Below are positions 56,058 through 64,000 of a stretch of DNA of 64,000 bases, piece by piece (the first letter of the stretch is position 1; each line of letters begins with the position of its first letter). Under the pieces are notes generated by a model, which was given only the letters and a program-made list of their open reading frames with translations, was not told where the DNA came from and did no database searches. Position numbers and translations under genes: made by a program. Source of the stretch: Rhynchopus euleeides (Eukaryota; Euglenozoa; Diplonemea; Diplonemida; Diplonemidae); the NCBI GenBank assembly GCA_963210315.1, contig OY723301.1:1922001-1986000 (forward strand). Direction: 5' to 3'.

Positions 56058-56690
56058 TGCGGCGGGAAAGGCATCACTTGTTCTTGCAACAGGTGACCGC
56101 GGCAATGGGCGGGACGGCGTATTTCTTCTTCGGACAGAGCGCGCCACGTACCATTGCTGCGTTTCCTTTCCGATCCCTGCATGTGCTGGTCCTTTCTTCA
56201 TTTGAAGGACAACATGCTGCGGCCTGCCGGGCTCGTTATCTGCACTTTCCGTTGTGACTGACACGCGGAAGTGATCGACATCGAAAGCTGGGCTCCTGTC
56301 CCTCACCCCCACCCCCTATCGATTTCTTCAGAGTAGAAAGTCAGGTGTTCTGGTTCGGACGGATGGCGCCGGCCGTTGCCCGTGTTCCATACACAGTGGC
56401 CAGGAAGGTTGCATCCAGTGGGCTGTTGGTAGTCTGACGGTGTCTGTCTCACCTGGCTGTCGTGTTGCCGTAGTAGTCGTAGTGCCGCATTAGTATTAGA
56501 GAAGTTTCTTATCACCTCAAGCTCCCACCATCCATAGTCCGAAAAGAATTGACACGTAGTAACGAAGCGAAAGCAAAAGGGCTGTATTGCTCCAACAAAG
56601 AAACCCATGAATGATCGGGCAGACGATCTGCGTCTGCCCGACACAAATACCTCGTGTATTCTAAGGCAAAAGTTCAGGTGGGACACATCT
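56058..56690. other. Intergenic region, no gene seen
   Basis: About 630 bases follow the deiodinase stop. The composition is unbiased and has no open frame worth calling. The start of the rRNA-related segment follows. Confidence 0.4.
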
Positions 56691-56794
56691 GAGTCACTCC
56701 TAACAAGTTAAGGCGCAAGCTTAGGAGCGACTCAATGAGTCGGTCTCGTGGGATTCGTCTTACGGCTGACTCATCAGGTCGCGCTTTTTCCTAA
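56691..56794 (+). other. Structured spacer before the LSU rRNA fragment, ITS2-like
   Basis: GAGTCACTCCTAA (56,691-56,703) pairs with TTAGGAGCGACTC (56,721-56,733) with one mismatch, and GACTCAATGAGTC follows at once. A segment like this directly before the LSU 5' end would fit the 3' part of ITS2. No 5.8S rRNA could be found upstream. Confidence 0.35.
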
Positions 56795-57045
56795 CGACCT
56801 CAGCGGTTGCAGATCTACGCGCTGAACTTAAGCATATCACTCAGCGCAGGAAAAGAAAGCAACAGCGATGCTCCTAGTAACGGCGAGTGAACAGGGCAGA
56901 GCCCAAGCCTGAACCGGCACTTGTGTCGGCATGTGGTGCAAGCGGCGGTGGGGGCCATACGTTGGAGGAGTAAGTCTTCTGGAATGGAGCGCCATAGAGG
57001 GTGAGAGTCCCGTCCTTCCTCCTAACGCGTAGGTGCTTCACTGTT
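56795..57045 (+). rRNA. Cytosolic LSU (28S-type) rRNA, 5' fragment
   Basis: CGACCTCAG followed by GCGCTGAACTTAAGCATATC, then CAGCGCAGGAAAAGAAA, CTCCTAGTAACGGCGAGTGA and ACAGGGCAGAGCCC are the universally conserved first helices of nuclear LSU rRNA. The match continues through GTGAGAGTCCCGT and fades after about 57,045, where a normal LSU would continue towards the CTAAATA/GGGAAAGATGAAAAG region, which is absent. About 250 bases of a gene of more than 3 kb are present. It may be a truncated rDNA pseudogene copy, a transposed piece, or an assembly junction. A functional fragmented LSU piece is possible in some euglenozoans, but neither mature end is shown. Confidence 0.8.
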
Positions 57046-57921
57046 TGCAAGAGTTAATCTTTTCTGGCGGCCTTATGCGTGCCCGACCCTGGTTCTCGTG
57101 CGCCAGGCCACCAAGAGCAAAAAACAAAAGGAGGCCAGCTGAAAGCAGCCAGCCGAAGTCCGTTGAGCGCGGAGTCCAATGCATCCGCGTCAGTGGGTGC
57201 GAGAAACGTTGTGGGTAATGAATGGCGTGAAAATTGAATTTGAAATCGACCCAGGCTGCTCGTTGATCCGTCGACGCCACGTCATGCTGGGTGGCAACCC
57301 CTGTTTGTTCTTCAGAGGAGCCGCCCCTCGGCGACCGACCGGCGGGTAGGGTGATGTTTTCGCAGATCTGCAGTTGTGCATGACGAACGAATCAACTTCG
57401 TCCGAAAGTCTCCGCTCCAGCCGTTATGTCTGAAGCCTGATGCCAGTCTGGGGCTAGTCGGGGGGGTCTTTGTTTCCCCGTGTTTAGCAGATAACCGCAG
57501 ACCCCGTGTGTTCAGTGCGCCTTCTGTGTTCAGTGTGGCAAGACAAGCTGCAAAAGATCCTGGGTTGGTCTCGCGGTGATTGCCAGCCGTGTGGTATTGG
57601 CGCACCTTGCGTGCCCCCCTTTGTGTGCCGCCCCCCCTTCGTGCCAGTTCTTTTTTGAGACGATAGCCATGCCAGACATGGTGGTCTTCTCAAAAACATC
57701 GAGACACAAAGGGACCGCGCCAGTCAGGAAACAGGCTCACCCACACCACACCCAACTCACCCCAATTCACCCCACCCCACCCCCACCGCTTCCCCTTTTG
57801 CTGTCCTCTGCCAGTTGCGACATGCACCCATGCAATATTCAGGTGTCGATCGCCGGCCTTTCTCTACACACAACCTTTGCTTCTTTAGCTCACCGGCACA
57901 CCGACACCACCGGGCGAAACG
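57046..57921. other. Region between LSU fragment and OTU gene
   Basis: No continuation of rRNA and no gene could be recognised. The composition is moderate up to 57,590 and then becomes C-rich (57,615-57,645, 57,740-57,800). The pyrimidine-rich stretch ending TTTAGCTCACCGG near 57,880-57,900 precedes the OTU start and contains a candidate AG acceptor. Confidence 0.4.
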
Positions 57922-58725
57922 ATGTACACCACAGCGAACCAGTCGTACGGGAGCTACTTTCGAAAGGGGCAGCCCACGTCACGCCATGTGGTGCACAGGA
58001 GGGAGGAGTCCAGGGAGGAGGAAACCGACACGCGGATCCTGGAACGCCTGCAGCGCCAGGAGTACCTTGCTGCGGGGGTGTACGACGACGTGCCCGACTC
58101 GGAGTACACGATCCCCGCGCTGCACGCCGGCGGGCAGCAGGGCAGCAGCAGCACCTCGCGGACAAGCCTCGGTGAGAACCTCGACAGGTATGCACGGCAG
58201 GCAGGGCAGCAGCGCCACACATCTGGGTGACGATGGGATGGGGACTGTGTACGGACACACCACCACAGGTTCGGGATGTACGAGATCCCTGTGAGGGGGG
58301 ACGGCAACTGCCAGTTCCGTGCCATCAGCTACCACATGTTCCGCACGCCAGACCTCTACGCCGATGTGCGGGAGGAGACTGTGGAGTACATGGGGCGCCA
58401 CAGGGACCTGTTCCTGAAGCACACGGGTGAGGGCCCCGAGGCCTTCGACGCCTACCTGGCGCGCATGAGCAGAGACAGGGAGTGGGGCGACCACCTGACG
58501 CTGCAGGCTGCAGCAGACCTCTACAAGATGCGCATCTGCGTCATCACCTCGCATCGCGTGACTGACGAGGAGGCAGCGCGCACCAGCAGGGGCATGCTCG
58601 TGCAGGTCCGCCCGAGAGACCCGCACACAGGCTGTGCTGACGAGTCGCTCGCAACGCGGGAGGTGTGGGTGTCGTTCCTCACAGACCAGGGTGCGGAGCA
58701 CTACAACCCGCTGGCAAAGGAGTGA
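57922..58725 (+). CDS. OTU-family cysteine protease (deubiquitinase)
   Basis: The exons are 57,922-58,187 and 58,269-58,725, giving 240 residues. The 81-base intron has a GTATGC donor and a CACAG acceptor and restores an AG|G Arg codon. The N-terminal about 90 residues are charged and probably flexible. The OTU domain starts at about residue 91: VRGDGNCQFRAIS has the catalytic Asp100 and Cys103, EWGDHLTLQAAADLYKMRIC is the conserved central part, and the catalytic His is His233 in GAEHYNPL. It resembles plant OTU proteases closely. The family cleaves ubiquitin linkages in the cytosol or nucleus; linkage preference cannot be read from the sequence. The ATG at 57,922 is the first in frame. Confidence 0.93.
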
Positions 58726-59828
58726 CCCCCCACGCCGTGGCGATGGGGTGTCTTGGGAGATCCATCCTATACCGAGGCCCCCCCACCCCCACCCGCGACC
58801 CTTCGTCGCCGTCTCCCTCTGCGAAGACAGCCGTGGTCTCGTGCTGGCCGCCTTTACCGCGTTGGCCACGCAGCGCTGTCCCCTCCCCTGAAGCAGTCGT
58901 CACTGCTGGCCAAGGGGTAGGTCATCCCTGTCTGCATCTCCCCCGTTATTGTGTTTTGGTTGCTGTTTATGATTTTTCCCTTCAGAAAAAAACAAGAGAG
59001 TTCTTCCTGTCAGGTCCAAAGAATATAACCCACCCGCCCCGGGCAATGCCATTGCTGCATTGAGTTTCGGCAACTCTTGCGCGGATAGAAGCGTGGGGTG
59101 CGGTGGGGGGGTGGGGTTGTGAGGGTAAACCCAGCGAACGAACTTTATCCACCCCCCTTCCCCCCTCGCCCTGTCTGCTGGGTGTTTGCGCCACACATTC
59201 TGTCGGTCCTGTTTCTTCTCCTCACAGATCTCGTTTATATATTCTTAGACCCAATTCTTGTGCCTGGGTGTGCCCTGGTTTCTTTTGGGGGGTTCGTGGG
59301 GCGGGGGTTGTTAGCTTTCCGAGTGGGGGAGGGGGTGTCCGGTGTGTTGTGTTTGTCTAGCTTGTCTGCCGACGTTTTCGAAAAAAATCCGGTTTCGATT
59401 GCAGGTGGAAAACGCAAAAGACGAGGCAACACATCCACAGAGGCCTGCCACACCCCTGCTGTGGGTTGGAAGGCCCACCAGCGCTACCCTCCCTCCCGCG
59501 AATTTGAACATTATGAAAGACGCAGAAAGAAGCAGGCCTTGTCTTGAACGTGCCGTACAGCGAATGAGTCACGCCTACCCCTCCCCCAGACACCCCATCA
59601 CGCCAGCACCCCTTTCGCAGCGAGACTCTCTTCCCCATACAACAGCAACCACACACGCCTGTCGTGGCGCAGCTATCTTAGTGTCTTACTGCTGAGTCGG
59701 AAAAGCCTCACCTGCGAGAGCCAAACCGAAGTCTTCAGGGCACCCCTCTCTCCCAGGCCTCGCCTGTGCCTCCTCCCTTTGTTGGGTCCGGGTTGTCAGA
59801 AGGAGTCAAGATTACGTCGCCAGCCGAG
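58726..59828. other. Intergenic region, no gene seen
   Basis: About 1.1 kb of G and C-rich runs and T-rich patches. No gene or clear repeat is seen. The frame of the next gene remains open upstream to about 59,766 but without an ATG before 59,829. Confidence 0.4.
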
Positions 59829-61007
59829 ATGCGGATGCCCTTCGCCTGCGTGCTGATCAATGGGTGTGTCCCTGTACGCTGCCCCATGCCGCCGCCCAAC
59901 GGGCAGATGTCGCGCGACTTCGAGATCGACAACCTGGACCCCCCGCCGGAGGTGTGGCGTGGGGGGCAGCGCTGCTTCAACTTCACGTTCCGCTTCAGCA
60001 GCCCGAACCTGCTCACCGAGCCCAACGTGGAGTGGCACGGCATGATCGTGCTGGACGACGGCATGCACATCGACCTGGGGTGCATCCGGTCGCGCTGCCA
60101 GACGACGTACACCGAGGTGGCCCTGCCACGCATCCCGCTTGTCGCGTGTGTGTTCGTGTCGGAGGTGCCGCAGGACCCCAGTGCCGCCGCACCGCCGCCG
60201 GAGGAGGACGCGCTGCTGGACTACGTGCGGAACATGATGGAGGACGACAAGGTGAACCCGCGCCACGGGTCCCTCCCCGCGTCGCTGGTGCAGAGCCTGG
60301 CGATGCGGTGCGACTGCTTCGAGCCTGTCACGAAGAAGCACGGCGGCTTCATCGGGTTTATCAAGGCACACCCGCATGACTTCACCACTTTCAACTACTC
60401 GCGGGAAGAGATCGCGGGACGGGATATGAAGGACTGCGTGCACCCAGGGGAATGCCGCATCGTGCTGCGCACAGGGAGGCGTGTGCACTTCGTGACGGAG
60501 ACGGAGGAGGATGACCTGACCGGGTTCCTGAAGGAGACGCTGAAGGACCGTGACCTCACCAGCGACGAGCTGCTGTTGAAGATCCACGACGCAGGGCTGG
60601 GCTTCAGCATCTCCCCCTCCTTCTCGCAGCTGATGCGCTTCCTCACACGCAACAAGGACCTCTTCTCGTGGTCGACCGACCCCAGCCAGGTGACAATGGT
60701 GTCGCTCAACTCGGGCGGCACACCTGCACCCACTGGGCGCCAGGGCGGGGGGAAAGGGAAGGGGGCCGGCAACGACAGGCAGCGGGCGCGTCCACAGCAC
60801 GACCAGAGGGGGTACCATGGCGGGGGCCAGGGCAAGGGGGGGCGCAAAGGCTGGCAGCAGCAGCAGCAGCAGCAGCAGCCTCAGCAGCCTCAACAGCCGC
60901 AGCATCATGCAGGTTGGAAGGCGGACGAGCCACAGCGGGAGAGCATGGGGGAGAACATGTCGCTGCATATGAACCCAGGCCCCTGCATCTATCCTGTGTC
61001 GCGGTAG
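59829..61007 (+). CDS. Unknown protein with Gly/Lys- and Gln-rich tail
   Basis: This is a 392-residue single-exon protein whose family I do not recognise. Residues 1 to about 110 look like a beta-rich domain with several Cys (VRCPMPPPNG, CFNFTFRFSSPN, EWHGMIVLDDGMHIDLGCIR, RCQTTYTEVALPR). About 140-300 is mixed: an acidic segment, GFIGFIKAHPHDFTTFNYSR, and a helical part ending SFSQLMRFLTRNKDLFSW. From about 310 the chain is Gly/Lys/Arg-rich (GGGKGKGAGNDRQRAR, GYHGGGQGKGGRKG) with a Gln run of about 8 residues. Such tails are common in RNA-binding proteins, which makes an RNA-related role possible but unproven. ATG 59,829 is the first in frame after a GAG-rich leader. Composition and codon use match the neighbouring genes. 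Confidence 0.7.
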   Translation: MRMPFACVLINGCVPVRCPMPPPNGQMSRDFEIDNLDPPPEVWRGGQRCFNFTFRFSSPNLLTEPNVEWHGMIVLDDGMHIDLGCIRSRCQTTYTEVALPRIPLVACVFVSEVPQDPSAAAPPPEEDALLDYVRNMMEDDKVNPRHGSLPASLVQSLAMRCDCFEPVTKKHGGFIGFIKAHPHDFTTFNYSREEIAGRDMKDCVHPGECRIVLRTGRRVHFVTETEEDDLTGFLKETLKDRDLTSDELLLKIHDAGLGFSISPSFSQLMRFLTRNKDLFSWSTDPSQVTMVSLNSGGTPAPTGRQGGGKGKGAGNDRQRARPQHDQRGYHGGGQGKGGRKGWQQQQQQQQPQQPQQPQHHAGWKADEPQRESMGENMSLHMNPGPCIYPVSR

Positions 61008-61443
61008 CGATTCCCTTGTTGACACAGCGCGAGGGGGTGGTCTGTTGCCAGCCACCCTGCCTGTGTGGCGCAGTCCTTGCCGTGCGCACATTGCTGCTGC
61101 GGTCGCACCGTCTGCCGCAGTTCGATCCCCCGTTGCTCGTCCTAGCCTCTCAGGAGCAACCCAGAGCAGGGCAACCTATTCGTGCCAGTTTACTCCCAAC
61201 ACCGTCTTGCCAGTGACCTGAACTAAACATGTGCTGCCTTTCGAGGCGCCATACCGAATTCTGTGATATTAGCCCGTTGCCCGAAAGGCAGGTCAGAAGG
61301 AAAAGAAATGCCGCGCCTCAGCCGAATCCTAATTCAAGCCAGCAGCTCTCCCGGATGGGCACAGAGTCTCTGTGCTCACTCTGCATCACACGGCGATGAA
61401 ACAGTGAGCCACCAACACATCAGCCACCGAACCTAACCTCTGA

Positions 61444-61463
61444 CGTGCACTGTACAGTGCACG
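61444..61463. repeat. Perfect 20-bp palindrome
   Basis: CGTGCACTGTACAGTGCACG reads identically on both strands. It lies alone between two genes and has no neighbouring copy, so its role is unknown. Confidence 0.8.
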
Positions 61464-61797
61464 CCATTCTACCTTCCACACCCCTGAGCAGTTTCCCGGG
61501 CAAGCGTTATCGCGCCCACTCCTCTTGCTGACTCGCTGCTCAACTGGGGGTTCTAACTTCGAATGAACAGGCCTTGTGACCAAACGGACTGCCTTCCGAC
61601 ATGATTGTTCGGAAGGGATCCGTATGCAGCAGAGCCATGTCCCCCACCCCTGTTTTTCTTCTCTCGGGGGGAGTCTTCCTCTCCTCCTCAGCGGGGTAGA
61701 AAAGCGCGTTACTTTTTTTTGTGCATCCCATCCCTCATTCATTTAGAAAAACACCGATACCTCATCATGCCGAAATACACCAAAAAAATCGCGAGGG

Positions 61798-61918
<121 letters not shown>

Positions 61919-62496
61919 CCCCCTGTTTACTTTTTTGAAATTGAACAACCTTTCAGTTATGTTGGTTCCGTGCCGTTTTCCTTCTTTATTTTTGTTGCAA
62001 CTTACCCCCGACCCGTTTATTCTTTTGTTTCTGTTTGCCCCCCGATAGCACGGGTTCGTTGTTGCCGAGGGTGTGTGTGCCCAGGAAGGGGTGTCCTAAG
62101 CGCCACACGGCATGCCGTGATGCGAGGAACGAACCCTCCTCGGCACCACTCCCCCCGGGACAACACGCCAGCCATCATCAGGCTGGGGGTGTTGCAATGC
62201 GGGGACATCCCCCCCTTCCATGCTGCATTCACAGACAAAGCAAAATATACCCCCTCCCGACCGTTCCCGGCAGTGCCGTGCTGAGCTGATAGACTTCAGG
62301 GCCCCAAGGGTCCCTCTTCGACGCATCTCCACACCAACCCCACCCATCCCACCCCGTGCATGGGGACAGTGTGTGCCACCCATCCCCGTTGTTCCCCACC
62401 GGTATGTAATAAATGGACTCACCAACGCCCGCCCCAGGTCCTCCCCGTGCTAGCGGGTGAGTGCCTCCCGTGGAGGTACTTTACCTAGCAGCACCG

Positions 62497-64000
62497 ATGA
62501 GCAAGTGGGGCCTCCTCAAGAAGAATGTCGCCGCACCGGCACCAGATGGCAGCGAGGGTGGCAAGGGTCAGAAGGGCCAAGATTCTGTCGGGAAGTGCCA
62601 GGTCGTGGAGTACCCTGGGTGGGGGTGTGAGGGGCACTGCGACCTGGCCTTCCCCCTGCAGTACGGACGGGTGGTCGACGTCAGGAAGGTCATCGACCAG
62701 TGCCTGTCGGAGGCTGGGCTGCGGGAGAAGCCGAAGCTGCGCAAGACTGTACACAGCGACCCATCGCAGCGTCTGCTGGAGGACATGTTTTGGTACGTCT
62801 TCCTCGAGGAGTTCGCCCTGGAAGACCACACGGCCCGCATCGAGGCGATGCGGTCCCTCTCCGACCAGCAGGGCGATACCACTGGGCTGACACCACAGCC
62901 CCCTCCCACGAAGCCGGAGTTCACGCCGGTCCGTCCCGCCCTGCAGCCCGCACACCTCAAAGGGATGTCCACACGCCGCATCCTGGCCCTTGCGGCAGGG
63001 AGGGCCGGCAAGGGCCTGGTGGTCCCACAGGACGCAACCTCGCGACCGCAGACCCCCACGTCGTACAGCAACGCAGAAGAGACAGAGGAGGGTGTGAAGC
63101 GGGTGCTGCATCAGCTGGAGGCGGAGGTGCCGGTGTCGCCCGCTGCCTCTGTTGACCCCAAACTGGGGCACTTCCTCAGCCGCACAGCGGCGTCCGCTTG
63201 CAGTGTGTCGGGGCGGTCGTCTCGCAGCTCCTCTGCCAGGTCGTCGCGAGCCGGGTCGCCGGCGCATTCAACAGGGGTGCTGAACACACATGCCTCTGTT
63301 GCCTCGCTCGCCGCTCTCGCCAAGACAGACGCGAAGTCCGTCATCGAGGACGAGAAGCAGGCCCTTTACAAGCGCATGTCATACCATTATGTGCTGCTCT
63401 TCAAGAGGATCTCCCCCTGCGACAAGGACCTGGTGCTGAAGGACTTGCCGTCCTGCATGTTCCTCATCCTGAAAGCGCTGTTCGACAGGAATGTCCCCTA
63501 TCTGAAGGTGCTCATGGGGAAGGAGTTCCGCACGAACCTGTTGCGGCGCGTGTCCTACTGGCTCACGGGGGTGGAATCTTCCGATGCGTCCTTCATGAAG
63601 GCATCAGGGCCTTCATCTGGCGCTGCAGTTGCCGGGCGGAAGCGGACACAGACCTCGGCAGAGCCGCCAAGCATCATGGGGAAGCTGACCCAGTATACCA
63701 AGATTGCGATGGCGTTCGGTGACGTGCCGCCAAACGAACTCAAGCAGACGCTTGACCAGCTGCGTAAGGAGTTCACCTCCCTCGACCGCTCGGAGAAGAC
63801 TAAGGAGCCGTACAGCGACCTGGTCCAGCCGACCCTGCCCCTGCTGCCTGCGAAGGGGGCGCCCAAGCGGGTATGTCCACTCATTGCCCTCTGCCCTCTC
63901 TGCCTGTGCACCACTCACGCTGCAGACTCCTCCCGGGAGCGGGCTCCCGGGAGGAGTCCTTCCCTGGTACGAGCAGGGCAAGCGCAACCCTGTGAAGTGT
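62497..64000 (+). CDS. Unknown Ser-rich protein, runs off the right edge
   Basis: Exon 1 is 62,497-63,870 (458 codons). A 55-base intron with a GTATGT donor and a GCTGCAG acceptor leads to exon 2 from 63,926, which is cut by the window end. The N-terminus MSKWGLLKKNVAAPAPDG is followed by a globular part (AFPLQYGRVVDVRKVIDQCL, LLEDMFWYVFLEEFALEDHT), a Ser/Ala-rich linker (about 225-280), and a helical region (LYKRMSYHYVLLFKRISPCD, KALFDRNVPYLKVLMGKEFR, RVSYWLTGVE). I do not recognise the family. The frame is open over 1.3 kb with good coding composition. The intron could be absent, since the frame also stays open without it, but its signals match the others. Confidence 0.7.
   Translation, partial: MSKWGLLKKNVAAPAPDGSEGGKGQKGQDSVGKCQVVEYPGWGCEGHCDLAFPLQYGRVVDVRKVIDQCLSEAGLREKPKLRKTVHSDPSQRLLEDMFWYVFLEEFALEDHTARIEAMRSLSDQQGDTTGLTPQPPPTKPEFTPVRPALQPAHLKGMSTRRILALAAGRAGKGLVVPQDATSRPQTPTSYSNAEETEEGVKRVLHQLEAEVPVSPAASVDPKLGHFLSRTAASACSVSGRSSRSSSARSSRAGSPAHSTGVLNTHASVASLAALAKTDAKSVIEDEKQALYKRMSYHYVLLFKRISPCDKDLVLKDLPSCMFLILKALFDRNVPYLKVLMGKEFRTNLLRRVSYWLTGVESSDASFMKASGPSSGAAVAGRKRTQTSAEPPSIMGKLTQYTKIAMAFGDVPPNELKQTLDQLRKEFTSLDRSEKTKEPYSDLVQPTLPLLPAKGAPKRVCPLIALCPLCLCTTHAADSSRERAPGRSPSLVRAGQAQPCEV
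63926..63960 (+). repeat. Hairpin at the start of exon 2 of the last gene
   Basis: ACTCCTCCCGGGAGC and GCTCCCGGGAGGAGT are exact complements separated by GG, directly after the CAG acceptor. It is the second GC-rich, short-loop hairpin found inside a coding exon in this window. Confidence 0.75.

Noticed and set aside
56740..56785. Hammerhead-like core on the minus strand (CTGATGAG...CGAAT)
   Set aside because: The core needs GAAA and flanking stems I and III; here it reads GAAT and the stems do not form.

Overview
This is nuclear DNA of a eukaryote, most likely a free-living flagellated protist. Several genes are split by short GT-AG introns. The proteins are eukaryotic: the splicing factor Prp17/CDC40, a CtIP/Sae2-type resection factor, a BLM-type RecQ helicase, an OTU protease and an iodotyrosine deiodinase. 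A piece of cytosolic LSU rRNA is also present. TAA, TAG and TGA all end genes, so the code looks standard. Coding regions are strongly G/C-rich at third positions. All genes I can support lie on the plus strand, close together, often with pyrimidine-rich DNA and an AG just before the ATG. That layout suggests a directional gene array with trans-splicing, as in Euglenozoa (possibly a diplonemid). This is inference; no spliced-leader gene was found.

Layout. Positions 1-22,755 hold no gene I can support. They contain homopolymer and microsatellite runs, TA-flanked miniature inverted-repeat elements (3994-4339, 6772-6956, probably 7835-8220), a large head-to-head 41-bp tandem array (about 16,008-17,000), hairpins and several diverged dispersed repeat families. 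From 22,756 a gene array runs to the right edge: an acylation-signal GST (22,756), a short theta-like GST (28,267), a tail-anchored AIG1-like GTPase (30,510), a small membrane protein (32,361), a coiled-coil protein (33,800), an MKKS/BBS6-like chaperonin (37,446), a secreted tyrosinase broken by two frameshifts (39,836), Prp17 (42,933), CtIP/Sae2 (46,249), a BLM-type RecQ (48,335), iodotyrosine deiodinase (53,486; its intron holds an 806-bp mobile element), an LSU rRNA fragment (about 56,795), an OTU protease (57,922), an unknown Gln/Gly-rich protein (59,829), and an unknown Ser-rich protein that runs off the end (62,497).

How the genes relate. CtIP/Sae2 and the BLM-type RecQ are immediate neighbours; in other eukaryotes these families start and extend resection of DNA double-strand breaks. 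The BBS-type chaperonin implies a cilium or flagellum. The other genes do not form an obvious pathway. Nearly all introns share an extended GTATGY donor and a CAG acceptor. No clear new multi-gene system was found. The most unusual material is repeat architecture: inverted arrays, TA-flanked elements, perfect hairpins inside coding exons, and a stray rRNA piece.
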